Shown here one piece after another: positions 37,137 to 46,551 of a stretch of 64,000 bases of DNA (its first letter is position 1; each line of letters opens with the position of its first letter). The notes beneath the pieces were generated by a model. That model made no database searches, was not told the DNA's origin, and saw only the letters and a list, made by a program, of their open reading frames with translations. Source of the stretch: JBGCEZ01 sp045106735 (GTDB taxonomy: Bacteria > Planctomycetota > Phycisphaerae > Phycisphaerales > SM1A02); the NCBI GenBank assembly GCA_045106735.1, contig JBGCEZ010000040.1:55172-119171 (forward strand), in the 5' to 3' direction. Made by a program: the position numbers and the translations under genes.

Positions 37137-38756
37137 GTGACCGCCGAAGCGCGAATCGGACGGAGGCGGTCCGGACCGGTCCGCCGGCGTAGACTCGTCG
37201 TCCGTTCCCCCCGCCCGAGGATTCTCGCCACGTTCCCGCCACGCCCTCCGATTGACGTACTCGCGGCCTGGCCGCCCGACCGCCGGCTGGCCGCGATGCT
37301 CAGTTCCGGTGACGGTCCGCGGGCCCGCTGGTCGTTGCTGGCCGAGCCAGACGACGTACGGGCGATCCGAATGGACGCACACGAGCCGGCCGTCGACCAG
37401 CTCCGGGCGAGCCTGCAGCCGTCGACGGCGCGGGCGGGTGGCGGCTCGAGCGGCGCCGTGGGCGATGCTGCAGACCTCAGCGCCGATGGCGGCACGGGCG
37501 GCGGTACCGGCGGCACGAACTACAACGCGGACACCAATGTGGATGCGGAGCCAGACGCCAACTCGGCGGACCGGCCACCGTGGTGCGGGGCGCCGGGCCG
37601 CGAACCTCTGGCCGGCTGGATTGCCGCCCTCAGCTACGACCTCGGGCGACGGCTGGAACCGGCGGCCGACGGCGGCAGCGCGGCGAACGATCGACAGTGG
37701 CCTGATCTGCTCCTGGCCCGGGTGACGTCCGGGTTCGCCTACGACCACGACAATCGACGTTGGTGGACGCTCGGATCGCCCGACCCCGAACTCGTCGACG
37801 TCCTCCATGGCCCGCCGGTGGCCGCCCGGCCGTACACCATCGATCTCGACGGCATGACACCGAGTCTGGACGATGCCGACCACGCGGCCGCGGTCGCCGA
37901 GACCCGTGCGGCGATCGCCCGCGGCGACTTCTTCCAGGCCAACATCACGCGCCGTTGGACGGCGGACTTCACCGGCGACCTCCGGGCGGTGGCCGCCGCC
38001 GCCATGCGGGCCGCCCGGCCGCGATACGGCGCGTTGCTTGAAGGCCCCGATGGACGCGGACTTGTGTCCATGAGCCCCGAACTCTTCCTGGAAATCGATG
38101 CTCGGCGGCAGCGCATCCTCAGCCGGCCGATCAAAGGCACGCGTCCCGCCGCCGCCGGCGAAGACGCCAGCGCGGACGTGGCCCGCGAGCTCCTGGCCAG
38201 CGAGAAGGACGCGGCCGAACTCGTCATGATCATCGACTTGATGCGGAATGACCTCGGCCGAATCTGCGAACCCGGAACCGTCCGCGTCGATCGCCCGCGC
38301 CACGTTGAAACCCACGAAACCGTGCACCACGGCGTGGCCGACGTGACCGGTCGTCTTCGGGCCGACGTCGATGTCGCCGGCGTCCTGGCCGCGACGTTTC
38401 CGCCGGGTTCGGTGACCGGCGCTCCCAAGATCCAGGCGATGCGGCACATCGACGGCATCGAGCCCGTGCGACGCGGCGCCTACTGCGGGGCGATCGGTTG
38501 GATCGGGGATGACGGTGCGGTGCAACTCAACGTCGCGATTCGCACGATCGCGGTGACGCGGGAGTCTGGCGCAGCGAGCCAGACCACCCCCCGCATGCGG
38601 CTCGACTACGGGGCGGGCGGCGGCATCGTGGCCGACAGCGATCCGTGGGACGAAGTCCAGGAATCCGACGACAAAACCGCAGTTCTTCGGCGGGTGGCCA
38701 CCCGGGCCGCCGACCCATCGTCGGCCGCGCCAGCGGACGTCAGTCCGCGCCCGTGA
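37137..38756 (+). CDS. pabB: Aminodeoxychorismate/anthranilate synthase component I
   Basis: A chorismate-using enzyme of 539 residues with no fused amidotransferase. The core has SRPIKGTRP, VMIIDLMRNDLGRI, the signature SVTGAPKIQAM and GAYCGAIGWI. The N-terminal 170 residues include a low-complexity Gly/Thr/Asn segment around 100-140 that is not part of the family. It adds ammonia to chorismate, for folate (PabB) or tryptophan (TrpE); the PIKGT lysine and the absence of trp genes favour PabB. The start is uncertain: GTG 37137 is the upstream choice, with no clear ribosome site. Confidence 0.85.
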   Translation: MTAEARIGRRRSGPVRRRRLVVRSPRPRILATFPPRPPIDVLAAWPPDRRLAAMLSSGDGPRARWSLLAEPDDVRAIRMDAHEPAVDQLRASLQPSTARAGGGSSGAVGDAADLSADGGTGGGTGGTNYNADTNVDAEPDANSADRPPWCGAPGREPLAGWIAALSYDLGRRLEPAADGGSAANDRQWPDLLLARVTSGFAYDHDNRRWWTLGSPDPELVDVLHGPPVAARPYTIDLDGMTPSLDDADHAAAVAETRAAIARGDFFQANITRRWTADFTGDLRAVAAAAMRAARPRYGALLEGPDGRGLVSMSPELFLEIDARRQRILSRPIKGTRPAAAGEDASADVARELLASEKDAAELVMIIDLMRNDLGRICEPGTVRVDRPRHVETHETVHHGVADVTGRLRADVDVAGVLAATFPPGSVTGAPKIQAMRHIDGIEPVRRGAYCGAIGWIGDDGAVQLNVAIRTIAVTRESGAASQTTPRMRLDYGAGGGIVADSDPWDEVQESDDKTAVLRRVATRAADPSSAAPADVSPRP

Positions 38757-38876
38757 AGCCCGCGGCGCCCATCCGGGAGCGGAAAATCAATGGCCGCGCG
38801 CGGCCGCCGGCAGAACGGCGTACCCTCCCGCGGCCGCGCCCCTCCTGCCGCCGACCATCCTTCCGGACCGCCCGCC

Positions 38877-40079
38877 ATGAACCTCGCCATTCTCTCGACC
38901 GCTCCGGATTGCTACAGCACCCGTCGCTTGGTCCAAGCGGCGGCCGATCGCGGCCATGATGTCGACGTCCTGAACACGCTGCGCTTCGAAATCAGCCTCG
39001 ACAAGCGCACGCCCGACCTGTTCCACCGGCAGCGCGAGATCGAAGACTACGACGCGATCATTCCTCGCATCGGGGCGTCGATCACGTACTTCGGCACCGC
39101 CGTGGTACGGCAGTTTGAGCAGATGGACGTCTACACGCCCAACACGTCGGCCGGCATCGTCAACTCCCGCGACAAGCTGCGCTCGCTGCAAATTCTTTCG
39201 CGGCATGACATCGGCATTCCCCGAACCGCGTTTGTGCGCGGCCGGCGGGACATCCTGCCGGCGATCGAACGCGTCGGCGGGACCCCCGTCGTCATCAAGC
39301 TGCTGGAGGGCACCCAGGGCGTCGGCGTGATCCTGGCCGAGAGTCCCAAGGTGGCAGAAGCGATCATCGAGACGCTGCAAAGCGCCCGACAGAACGTGTT
39401 GTTGCAGCGATTCGTGGCCGAGAGCCGCGGGCGCGACGTGCGGGCGTTCGTGGTTGGCGACCGGGTCGTGGCCGCGATGCGCCGCGTGGCGCAGGGCACG
39501 GAATTCCGCAGCAACGTGCACCGCGGCGGCGTGGCCGAACCGATCGAACTCACGCCGGAGTTCGAATCCACCGCCGTGCGGGCCGCGCAGATCATGGGCC
39601 TCCGCGTGGCCGGCGTGGACATGCTGGAAGCCGCCGACGGGCCGTTGGTGATGGAGGTCAACTCATCGCCCGGCCTCGAAGGTATTGAAGGGGCGACGGA
39701 ACTTGATGTCGCTGGGGCGATCATCGACTTCATCGCCGCCCAGATCAACTTTCCGGAACTCGACATTCGGCAGCGGCTCACCGTGTCCAAGGGATACGGC
39801 GTGGCCGAAATTCACATTCCCGATGGTTCACCGATGGTCGGCACCACGCTCGGGACGTCCGGCCTTCGCGAACGCGACGTGAGCGCCCTGACGCTGCATC
39901 GCGGCTCGACCGTGACCTCGAATCCGCGCGATGATCGAGTCATCGAGGCCGGCGATCGATTCCTTTGCTACGGAAAACTCGAGTCGATGCGCGACCTGGT
40001 ACCCGAACGGCGACGCCGCAAGCGTCGGGTGGAAGTGCAGCCACTCGAGCAGGGCACGATTGACTCGCTGCCCAACTGA
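38877..40079 (+). CDS. RimK-type ATP-grasp ligase fused to RCK_C-like domain
   Basis: A 400-residue protein. The first 90 residues match the RimK N-terminal domain (RIGASITYFGTAVVRQFE), followed by an ATP-grasp (about 95-290) with VIKLLEGTQGVGVI and VMEVNSSPGLEGIEG. RimK ligases add amino acids, classically glutamate to ribosomal protein S6. The C-terminal 80 residues (from EIHIPDGSPMVGTTL to AGDRFLCYG) resemble the regulatory TrkA-C/RCK_C domain of potassium channels and transporters. The fusion suggests ligand control of the ligase. The substrate is not shown. Confidence 0.85.
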   Translation: MNLAILSTAPDCYSTRRLVQAAADRGHDVDVLNTLRFEISLDKRTPDLFHRQREIEDYDAIIPRIGASITYFGTAVVRQFEQMDVYTPNTSAGIVNSRDKLRSLQILSRHDIGIPRTAFVRGRRDILPAIERVGGTPVVIKLLEGTQGVGVILAESPKVAEAIIETLQSARQNVLLQRFVAESRGRDVRAFVVGDRVVAAMRRVAQGTEFRSNVHRGGVAEPIELTPEFESTAVRAAQIMGLRVAGVDMLEAADGPLVMEVNSSPGLEGIEGATELDVAGAIIDFIAAQINFPELDIRQRLTVSKGYGVAEIHIPDGSPMVGTTLGTSGLRERDVSALTLHRGSTVTSNPRDDRVIEAGDRFLCYGKLESMRDLVPERRRRKRRVEVQPLEQGTIDSLPN

Positions 40080-40109
40080 GGCGCGAGCCCACGATCGCTG
40101 GCGGGACCC

Positions 40110-40199
40110 GTGGGCCGCGCGGGCCGTTCGAGCCGCGTGAGCCGCGTGTGCCGCCCGAGCCGCGCGGGCCGCGCGGGCCGTTCGAGCAATGTGAGCCCC
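40110..40199. repeat. 9-bp tandem array
   Basis: Ten 9-bp units in unbroken phase, consensus GYGAGCCGC, in the convergent gap between the RimK-like and PilZ genes. Unit length and core (AGCCG) match the array at 32964-33062. Confidence 0.85.
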
Positions 40200-40336
40200 G
40201 TCCAAGCGGCCCTGCGAATCCGGCTGGCCGTGCTTGACCGTGCGAGACGTGCCCCGTCGCGCCGCGTCGCGTCGCACTTCGCTCCCCCGCGCACCGCACT
40301 CCGCTGCCCGGCCCCCCGCCCCGAAGCCGCTTCCCC

Positions 40337-41260
40337 TCAGGCGGCCTCGCGCTGCTCGAACCAGTCTCCGTCGTCGCCTTCGGTCTGCGGCTCGCCGAGT
40401 TCGGCCCGGCGCTGGAGCTGCAGTCGCTGCTGCTGCACCACGAACTTGCAGATCTGGTCGACGACGAACTTCTGGTAGTCCTTGTGCTGGCTGAAGTCGA
40501 ACTGCAGCCCGGCGTAGACCGACTGGTCATTTTGCATGTGCGTGTGGGCGACCTTGGCGCTGGCCAGGATCGGCGTCGGCATGGATTCGGGCATCGAGAT
40601 GCGCATCCAGAACTGACGGTGGCGAGCAACCGAACGGGCGTGCTCCGGCGGAATCCGCAGTCCCATTCCACCGCCGCCCAGGTTCAGAATCGTGCCGGTG
40701 AACTTCGGCCCCAGCTCGGGACGCAGTCCCGGATCCTCGAAGTTGACCGGGGCCACCGTGTGGCCTTCCTCGGCCCGCTTGGCCGCGAGCATGACCGCCT
40801 GTTCGGCCACGACCACGCTCGACGCGTCGAGCAGCGGCCATGCCTCGACCGTCGGCAGATCAAGTCCGGCCACCGAGAGTCGGAAGAAGTCGCGGCGCTG
40901 GCAGCGCACGACGTGGTCGGGCATGGCGAGGCGATACGCGCGCACCGTCCGGTACGCGTTCAGATTCGCTTCGGTCCGGCCGAGGTTCCGGGTCTTGAAC
41001 GTCCACCGGTTCTGGCCGACGCTCATGATGCCGACGAGGTCCACGCCATCCTTGAGCCGAATCGGCGTGCCCATGGTCGCGGGCTCTTCGATGGTCATGG
41101 TCTCGGTATCGAGTCCGAGAAGGCTGACGCGCCAGACCAGTTGCTGCACCGGACCGTCATCGGTGTCTCGGGCGATGGCCACGTCAATGGCGCCGCCGCG
41201 AGCGTGGATGTCCTCAAGGCAGCTTCGCCACCGGATGGTTCGTGATCGTTTGGCCGGCAT
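40337..41260 (-). CDS. PilZ domain protein (YcgR-like)
   Basis: A 307-residue protein with an N-terminal YcgR-type beta domain and a C-terminal PilZ domain. The c-di-GMP contacts are CQRRDFFRLSV (R-x-x-x-R) and NLGGGGMGLRI (normally D/N-x-S-x-x-G, with Gly replacing Ser). YcgR-type proteins couple c-di-GMP to motility or surface functions. An insertion of about 40 residues separates the two motifs. ATG 41260 is chosen over the upstream start on the basis of a GGGGATGAAG-type site. Two chemoreceptor genes elsewhere in the window suggest a motile cell. Confidence 0.82.
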   Translation of the reverse strand: MPAKRSRTIRWRSCLEDIHARGGAIDVAIARDTDDGPVQQLVWRVSLLGLDTETMTIEEPATMGTPIRLKDGVDLVGIMSVGQNRWTFKTRNLGRTEANLNAYRTVRAYRLAMPDHVVRCQRRDFFRLSVAGLDLPTVEAWPLLDASSVVVAEQAVMLAAKRAEEGHTVAPVNFEDPGLRPELGPKFTGTILNLGGGGMGLRIPPEHARSVARHRQFWMRISMPESMPTPILASAKVAHTHMQNDQSVYAGLQFDFSQHKDYQKFVVDQICKFVVQQQRLQLQRRAELGEPQTEGDDGDWFEQREAA

Positions 41261-41387
41261 GTCTTCATCCCCTCGACCGCGCGGTGCGGGCGCGTTCGTC
41301 AATCCGAACGCATCCGGCGCGGTACAACAAGGAGATCGGATGCTCAGCCCGGCCCATCGAGGACGACGCGGTAGAACGGCCGGCGGA

Positions 41388-42125
41388 TCAACCCTTCCCG
41401 GCCCGCAGAATCATCAAGCATTCACTGGCCCGCGGCTCCGGAGCCGATAAGCCGGCGGCCGACGCCGCGAGCTCGAACATGCCGTCGGTCCACAGCCTCC
41501 ATCGCACGTCCGATGTTCCGATCGTCCAGTCGTCCGGCCGTACCTGCTGGTCCCGCCGAAGGGCCATCACCGCATCGCGGCGTTCCCACAGGAGCTGCGC
41601 TTCCCCGTCGTCGGAAACGCCCTCGATCCAGTCGCCGGTCACCAGGAGCGGCCAGAGCATCCCGGGCAGGTCATCGAGCCAAATTGCGGCGTCCGAACCC
41701 GCCCCGCCGTCCAAGCGCTCGCCCGCGGCCCGCAGGAACGCCACCGCGTCGCCCGGTTCCGGCAGCAGCATGAACGTGTGGCCGAGGCAGAGCACCGCGT
41801 CGAAGGGACCTTCCGGCCAGCTGGCCGGATCAGGCAGCTTGCCCTCGATCAACGTGGCCTGGGCCGCCCCGGGCCCGAGCGCGGCGAGCGACGCCCGGCA
41901 ATCGGCGAGCGCGTCGGCATCGTGGTCAAGCCCGGTCAGTTGATGCCCGGCCGCGGCCAACGGAACCAGCAGTCGCCCGCCGCCGCACCCAAGGTCGAGC
42001 ACGCGCGAGCCGGGGGCGAGTCCGTCGAGCAAGCCGGTGAGCTGCGCGTCGTGCTCGGCCAAGTCGAGCGGCTCGTCCCGATCCAAGCGTCGTTGGAGGG
42101 CCTCGGCGTAGGCGGCGTCGTCCAT
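41388..42125 (-). CDS. Class I SAM-dependent methyltransferase
   Basis: A 245-residue Rossmann methyltransferase. Motif I is RVLDLGCGGGRLLVPL, followed by GLDHDADAL (acidic residue for the ribose) and FDAVLCLGHTF (motif IV region). The substrate domain is not recognisable. ATG 42125 has GGAG six bases upstream; a GTG seven codons earlier overlaps the transglutaminase stop (GTGA) and is the alternative. Either way it is the downstream member of the DUF58-transglutaminase operon, or at least co-transcribed with it. Substrate unknown. Confidence 0.85.
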   Translation of the reverse strand: MDDAAYAEALQRRLDRDEPLDLAEHDAQLTGLLDGLAPGSRVLDLGCGGGRLLVPLAAAGHQLTGLDHDADALADCRASLAALGPGAAQATLIEGKLPDPASWPEGPFDAVLCLGHTFMLLPEPGDAVAFLRAAGERLDGGAGSDAAIWLDDLPGMLWPLLVTGDWIEGVSDDGEAQLLWERRDAVMALRRDQQVRPDDWTIGTSDVRWRLWTDGMFELAASAAGLSAPEPRASECLMILRAGKG

Positions 42126-42142
42126 GTTCGGCTCCGGCCCGC

Positions 42143-44422
42143 TCACGCGCGGACGCCCAAATCGGCGGCCAACGTGCCGACGCGCTGCCGGAGCTCGCGG
42201 ATCTCCGCGTCATCGGGCAGGTCGCCGCCAAAGCGTCCGCGGTAGTACCGTTCGGCCAGTTCGCGAACCGGCCTGGCCAGTTCAGGCCGACGTTCCGCGA
42301 CCCGGCGGGAAAATTCGAGTGGTGGCTGCCAGTCGGGCTTGTCCAACCCCGCCCGCTGCAGCACGTCCAACATGTCGAAGTAGAACGCGAGCCCACGGAT
42401 CGCCCGCTCCGTCGGCGCCCCGTCGCCCCGGCCACGGTTCAGACCGCGTCGAATGCGTCGTCGCCGGCGAATCCACCGAGCCGCGGCGAGCACGGCAATC
42501 ACGCCGGCCAGGCCGACGATGCCCAGCCAGACGTAACCGGCCGGGCCGAAGTAGAACGCTCGGTTCACGTCGGACGCCCACTGTCGCACCCGTGCCCACC
42601 ATCGTCCGAGCGTTGCGGTGCTGGCGGATTCCAGGGCACTGTAAATGTCCTGTTGCAAATTCGGATCGTAGCCCACGAACCGGTCGCTCCAAGTCCCTTC
42701 CACCTGGGCGAAAATCGCATTGGCTCGGTTCGCGAAGCCGTTCTGATCGCCGGCCAGTGTCGGGGCGGTCACCGAAGCCGGTGTCGGGTCGTACGTCACC
42801 CACGTATCGCCGGGCATCCCGACTTCGGTCCACGCGTGGGCGTGGTTGGCCCGCACGATGTACTGGTCGTTGGCCGGGTCAAATTCGCTCGCCGCGAACC
42901 CGAGGACCATGCGAGCGTGAACGCCGATCGACTGGCACAGGGCGGCATGGGCCGACGCGAAATACTCGCAGTGTCCCGCGCGGGAGTCGGTCAGGAAGTG
43001 GACGATCGGATCGGAGGCCGCCCCTGAACTCGGCAAACGTTGATCCGTGCGATCCAGGGTGTACGTGAACTGTCCGCCGGTCAGGTGTTCTTGAAAGGCG
43101 TTGGCGACCTGCCGGGCCCATTCGGTTCCCTCGGGCCGGACCGGGATCCCCCGCCGCAACAAGATGTTCTGGGCCTCGCGCCGAATCGCCGAGGCGATCG
43201 GACGGTTGCGATTGCGAAACTCGCCCCCGATCGGAAAAAGTTCGACCGACGTGCCAGCCACCGCGGCGATGGCCCGGGCATCGGGGTTCACGACCGACGA
43301 GATCTCATACCCGGATGTCTCACCCCCGCCGGCAAGCCGAACTTCACGGGTTGCGTTGCGGATGCGGATGCGCCGGCTTCCGGTGACGCCGTCGAGCTTC
43401 ACGCTCCAGGGCGCGCCCAAGTGCAGGATGGTGTCGGTGGCGCGATTGAAACTGAAGCGCAGTCGGGTCAGTGGTGGATTCGGCGGCGGCGGTGCGCCAT
43501 CGAAACTCTGGGTGAGGGGAACTTCTTGGCCCCGTGGCAATTCAAGCGGAACGGTCCCACTCCGTACCACCTTCCACTTGCGATCCTCGTAGACCTCCAG
43601 CGCCGATGCCCGAAGCAGGAACGTGGTGCCGGGACCACCAAGGCCCCGGTCCGACGACAGAACACGGGCCCGAAAGAGGATCCGCGGCGAGTCACTGATC
43701 CGAGTGCTGTCGCCGAGGGTGACCTCGCGGCCGAAGCCCCGCAGATGCGATTCTTCGCCTCCGAATCCGCGGCCGACGAACGCGCCACGCCCAAGGTCGC
43801 GGGGGAAGAGGATGAAGATCAGCACGCTGACCGCCACCGTGCCCAGGCCAACGCCCACGGCGAGTCGCCGGAGATGCGGGCCGACGCGCCGGCCGATGGT
43901 GGGCCGGGTCGCCACAACCCCAACGATGCCGCGCTGCTGCCGCACGTCGTGCACGCGTTCGTGGGCGGCGTAGAGCTGAAAAAGCAGCAAGCAGTACGTG
44001 CCCACGCCCGCGTAGACCAACAACAGGATGCCGAATCCAAGCGGCGGCGGCATTTCCGCGCAGCCAATCAGCATCAGCAGCAGCGACAGACCCAAGAGTT
44101 GCCCGTGGTCGCGGGCCGTCCGCCGCTCGTACAGCTTGACCAGCAGCAGCCAAACGGTGAACCGTCCGAGCACCTGCGGCAGATCGCCGACGTTCGATCG
44201 GGCGTCGAAGAACATGTTGACGAGAAAGACCACGACCAGAACGTTGCTGACCCAGCGCGGGATCGTTCGGCCGCGTGGCCCTTCGGTGACGTACCAACTG
44301 ATCAAGGCGAGGAGGCCCGCGATGGCCAGCAGTTCGATGCGGCCGAAGACGAAACAGAAGCCCGCGATCGAGATGAGCGTCAGGCAAAAGCACGCAAACG
44401 GAAAGCGCCGCAGTTCATTCAT
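42143..44422 (-). CDS. Transglutaminase-like membrane protein
   Basis: A 759-residue protein with about six N-terminal membrane helices, a periplasmic transglutaminase-like domain and a final membrane helix near residues 615-640. The catalytic triad is visible: Cys about 485 (AGHCEYFASAHA), His about 528 (ANHAHAWTEV) and Asp about 545 (TYDPTPAS). These proteins (TgpA-like, DUF3488 plus transglutaminase core) act on envelope proteins as proteases or ligases. Its ATG overlaps the DUF58 stop by four bases. The usual third partner, a MoxR ATPase, is not in the window. Confidence 0.9.
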   Translation of the reverse strand: MNELRRFPFACFCLTLISIAGFCFVFGRIELLAIAGLLALISWYVTEGPRGRTIPRWVSNVLVVVFLVNMFFDARSNVGDLPQVLGRFTVWLLLVKLYERRTARDHGQLLGLSLLLMLIGCAEMPPPLGFGILLLVYAGVGTYCLLLFQLYAAHERVHDVRQQRGIVGVVATRPTIGRRVGPHLRRLAVGVGLGTVAVSVLIFILFPRDLGRGAFVGRGFGGEESHLRGFGREVTLGDSTRISDSPRILFRARVLSSDRGLGGPGTTFLLRASALEVYEDRKWKVVRSGTVPLELPRGQEVPLTQSFDGAPPPPNPPLTRLRFSFNRATDTILHLGAPWSVKLDGVTGSRRIRIRNATREVRLAGGGETSGYEISSVVNPDARAIAAVAGTSVELFPIGGEFRNRNRPIASAIRREAQNILLRRGIPVRPEGTEWARQVANAFQEHLTGGQFTYTLDRTDQRLPSSGAASDPIVHFLTDSRAGHCEYFASAHAALCQSIGVHARMVLGFAASEFDPANDQYIVRANHAHAWTEVGMPGDTWVTYDPTPASVTAPTLAGDQNGFANRANAIFAQVEGTWSDRFVGYDPNLQQDIYSALESASTATLGRWWARVRQWASDVNRAFYFGPAGYVWLGIVGLAGVIAVLAAARWIRRRRRIRRGLNRGRGDGAPTERAIRGLAFYFDMLDVLQRAGLDKPDWQPPLEFSRRVAERRPELARPVRELAERYYRGRFGGDLPDDAEIRELRQRVGTLAADLGVRA

Positions 44423-45774
44423 GGGGCGGCCGCCGACGAAAGCGGACCGGATGCCAGGCCGCCGGCGACCGCTCGGCTCACGCCCGGAGCCGGACCGACA
44501 CGAATCGATCGCACCGTGTCGCCGACCACCGCCCGGCCGTCCGGATCGACCAGCCGATCGAACTGCCGGGCACTGAAGTGCCGGGCCCCAGCTGGGACGA
44601 TGCCGGCCTCGATGCGGGCCGGATGCACCACCACGAGCCCGGCGCCTTCCCGGTCCATGGACGGCAACTCGACTTGCCCGGTCCGCGGAAGGTCCAAGTC
44701 GATGCGGGCCAATTCGGAGAGCAGTCGGTCGCGGTGGCGGCCCGTCTGCCGGACCGGGATGGAGTTCCCGGGCAAGCCGAGGATCGTCAAGCCCACTTCG
44801 AAGCCCTCGACGTCGGCGGCCAGAATGATGGATGCGGCCAAGCTGATCGCCGCTTCTTCCAGGTCCGAGGCGGACACCGGTTCGTTCGCTTGCACGCCGA
44901 GGTCGCCCGTTGGCACCGTCAAGTTCACGGCCACTCGGATGCGCGGCGGATCCGGCCGGGTGCGTTCAATGACCAGCAGTTGATCACGGTGGGCCGTTCG
45001 CTTCCAGGCGACCTGCCGCAAGCCGTCGCCCGGTCGGTGGTCGCGGAGCCCGAAGAAGTCATCGCCGGAGCCGGCCCGGCGGCTCATGCGCGAGCCGGCG
45101 GCGCCCCGGGGCGCGAGATCACGGAGTACGCCGGCGCGCATCGGATGCGTCCGCGGGAGGATCAAGAGTTGCTGGGGACGGGAGACACTGATGCTCTTGC
45201 GCAGCAACCCGAACGGAAACGCACTGCTCATTTGCACGCGGTCAAGTACCGCGATGCCGCGGCGATGCGGATGCAACACACCTTCCGCGTGCAGGGTTTC
45301 GCGGGGTCCGGCGTGCATCAGCCAGGCCGGGCTCGTGCTCGCCAGTTTCGACCACGCCCCGGGTGCGCGGTGCGGCACTTCGGCGAACTCGACACCGAAA
45401 GCGGGCAGAAAGCGACTGCGGTTGGTCACCGCGTACCGGATCACCAGCGGTTCGCCGGCCACCGCCCGGCCATTCGGAAGGCGGCGAACGGCCAATCCCA
45501 TCATGGTCGCGCCCGACACGATGCCGCTGACCACGATCGCCGCGGCCATCACCCCAAAGACCCAGAAGAGCAAGTTCTGACCGGTGTTCATCGCCACGAC
45601 GGCGATGAGGATCGCGATCAGGCAGTACACGAGGAAGTTGGCCCCGGGGTGCACGCGTCGCCGCGGCCGACCGGTGGGACTCAACTGGGCATCGGTCGTG
45701 GTCACGCGGAGCGGCTCGGGCAGGAGGATCGAGGACGCGCGGGACCAGAGCGTTCCGGCCGTTCGCCGGAGCAT
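44419..45774 (-). CDS. DUF58 family membrane protein
   Basis: A 451-residue protein with two membrane helices (about 48-90) and the DUF58 signature GSGDDFFGLRDHRPGDG followed by VAWKRTAHRDQLLV. DUF58 proteins normally share an operon with a MoxR AAA ATPase and a transglutaminase; here the transglutaminase follows with a 4-base overlap while no MoxR gene precedes. The family is thought to assist maturation or stress tolerance of the envelope, but its biochemistry is unproved. The start could also be GTG 45705. Confidence 0.88.
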   Translation of the reverse strand: MLRRTAGTLWSRASSILLPEPLRVTTTDAQLSPTGRPRRRVHPGANFLVYCLIAILIAVVAMNTGQNLLFWVFGVMAAAIVVSGIVSGATMMGLAVRRLPNGRAVAGEPLVIRYAVTNRSRFLPAFGVEFAEVPHRAPGAWSKLASTSPAWLMHAGPRETLHAEGVLHPHRRGIAVLDRVQMSSAFPFGLLRKSISVSRPQQLLILPRTHPMRAGVLRDLAPRGAAGSRMSRRAGSGDDFFGLRDHRPGDGLRQVAWKRTAHRDQLLVIERTRPDPPRIRVAVNLTVPTGDLGVQANEPVSASDLEEAAISLAASIILAADVEGFEVGLTILGLPGNSIPVRQTGRHRDRLLSELARIDLDLPRTGQVELPSMDREGAGLVVVHPARIEAGIVPAGARHFSARQFDRLVDPDGRAVVGDTVRSIRVGPAPGVSRAVAGGLASGPLSSAAAP

Positions 45775-45828
45775 TCTACCGGCGGCCCGTCAGCGGAAGC
45801 CGAGACGGCTTCGGGGCGCCTCTCAGGT

Positions 45829-45892
45829 GTTCGAGGCCGGCGTTCGAGGCCGGCGTCGAGGCCGGCGTCCGAGGCCGGCGTCCGAGGCGGGC
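45829..45892. repeat. 13-bp tandem array
   Basis: Five units of GTYCGAGGCCGGC, one of them 12 bp long, in the gap between the lipoprotein gene at 45979 and the DUF58 gene. Confidence 0.85.
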
Positions 45893-45978
45893 TCCCAGCC
45901 CAAGTGTGGGCACGGCCCGAGCGGCCCGGCGAGCCACCTTGGGAACAAGGCACGCTGTCCGGAGCGGTGGACACCGAA

Positions 45979-46551
45979 TCAGTTGCCGCGGAATTCCAAG
46001 TACTGCTCCCACGGATCATCGTTCCGAGGTGTGATGCTGGTGCCCTCGGACATCTCGATCAGCAGCACCTGGTTCTTCGACGAACGGGGCAGCGTCAGAA
46101 ACGCCTCGACGTTGTCAAAGCCGGGAGCGACCACGCGTGCAAGCCACCGCTCTTCCAGCCAGCCAGCGCCGAAGGATTGCACCGGCAAGTTGGCTCGGCC
46201 GTCGGCGGCCGTCCGAACGGTCCCGATGGTCTCCTCGCGCAATTCACCGGGGTCGCGAACGAGCGTGACGGTGGCGCCAGCGACCGGCTGCGATCCGGTG
46301 GGCACCGCCGCGGCGTCCACGAAACGAGCGGTTCCAAACCCGGGATACACCGCGGCGACGTCGACCGAGTACCCGCCGCATCCGGTTGACCCGAGCACGA
46401 CGGCCATCACCAGGCCGAAGGCCGCGATGCGGAGCATCGCCGCCGAGGCGCGGCGGGCGATCGGCGACCACGATCGTTGCATGGGCGACGGAGATGCTGA
46501 GCCCGAAGACGACGGCGAGCACAGAACGCGGGGCGGGTGGTTCGACATCAT
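45979..46551 (-). CDS. Hypothetical lipoprotein
   Basis: A lipoprotein with lipobox LGSTGC. If translation starts at ATG 46551, which overlaps the scpB stop as ATGA, the signal peptide is unusually long (about 58 residues); starts at MQRSWSP or MLRIAAF would give a normal one. The mature domain of about 130 residues looks like an Ig/carboxypeptidase-regulatory fold (PVAGATVTLVRD, TVRTAADGRANLPV). No enzyme motif. It follows scpB in the same transcript, though a functional link is doubtful. Confidence 0.72.
   Translation of the reverse strand: MMSNHPPRVLCSPSSSGSASPSPMQRSWSPIARRASAAMLRIAAFGLVMAVVLGSTGCGGYSVDVAAVYPGFGTARFVDAAAVPTGSQPVAGATVTLVRDPGELREETIGTVRTAADGRANLPVQSFGAGWLEERWLARVVAPGFDNVEAFLTLPRSSKNQVLLIEMSEGTSITPRNDDPWEQYLEFRGN

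Noticed and set aside
45979..46551. Lipoprotein as a functional partner of ScpB
   Set aside because: The 4-base overlap shows co-translation, but a periplasmic lipoprotein cannot meet cytosolic condensin; it is treated as a simple operon neighbour.
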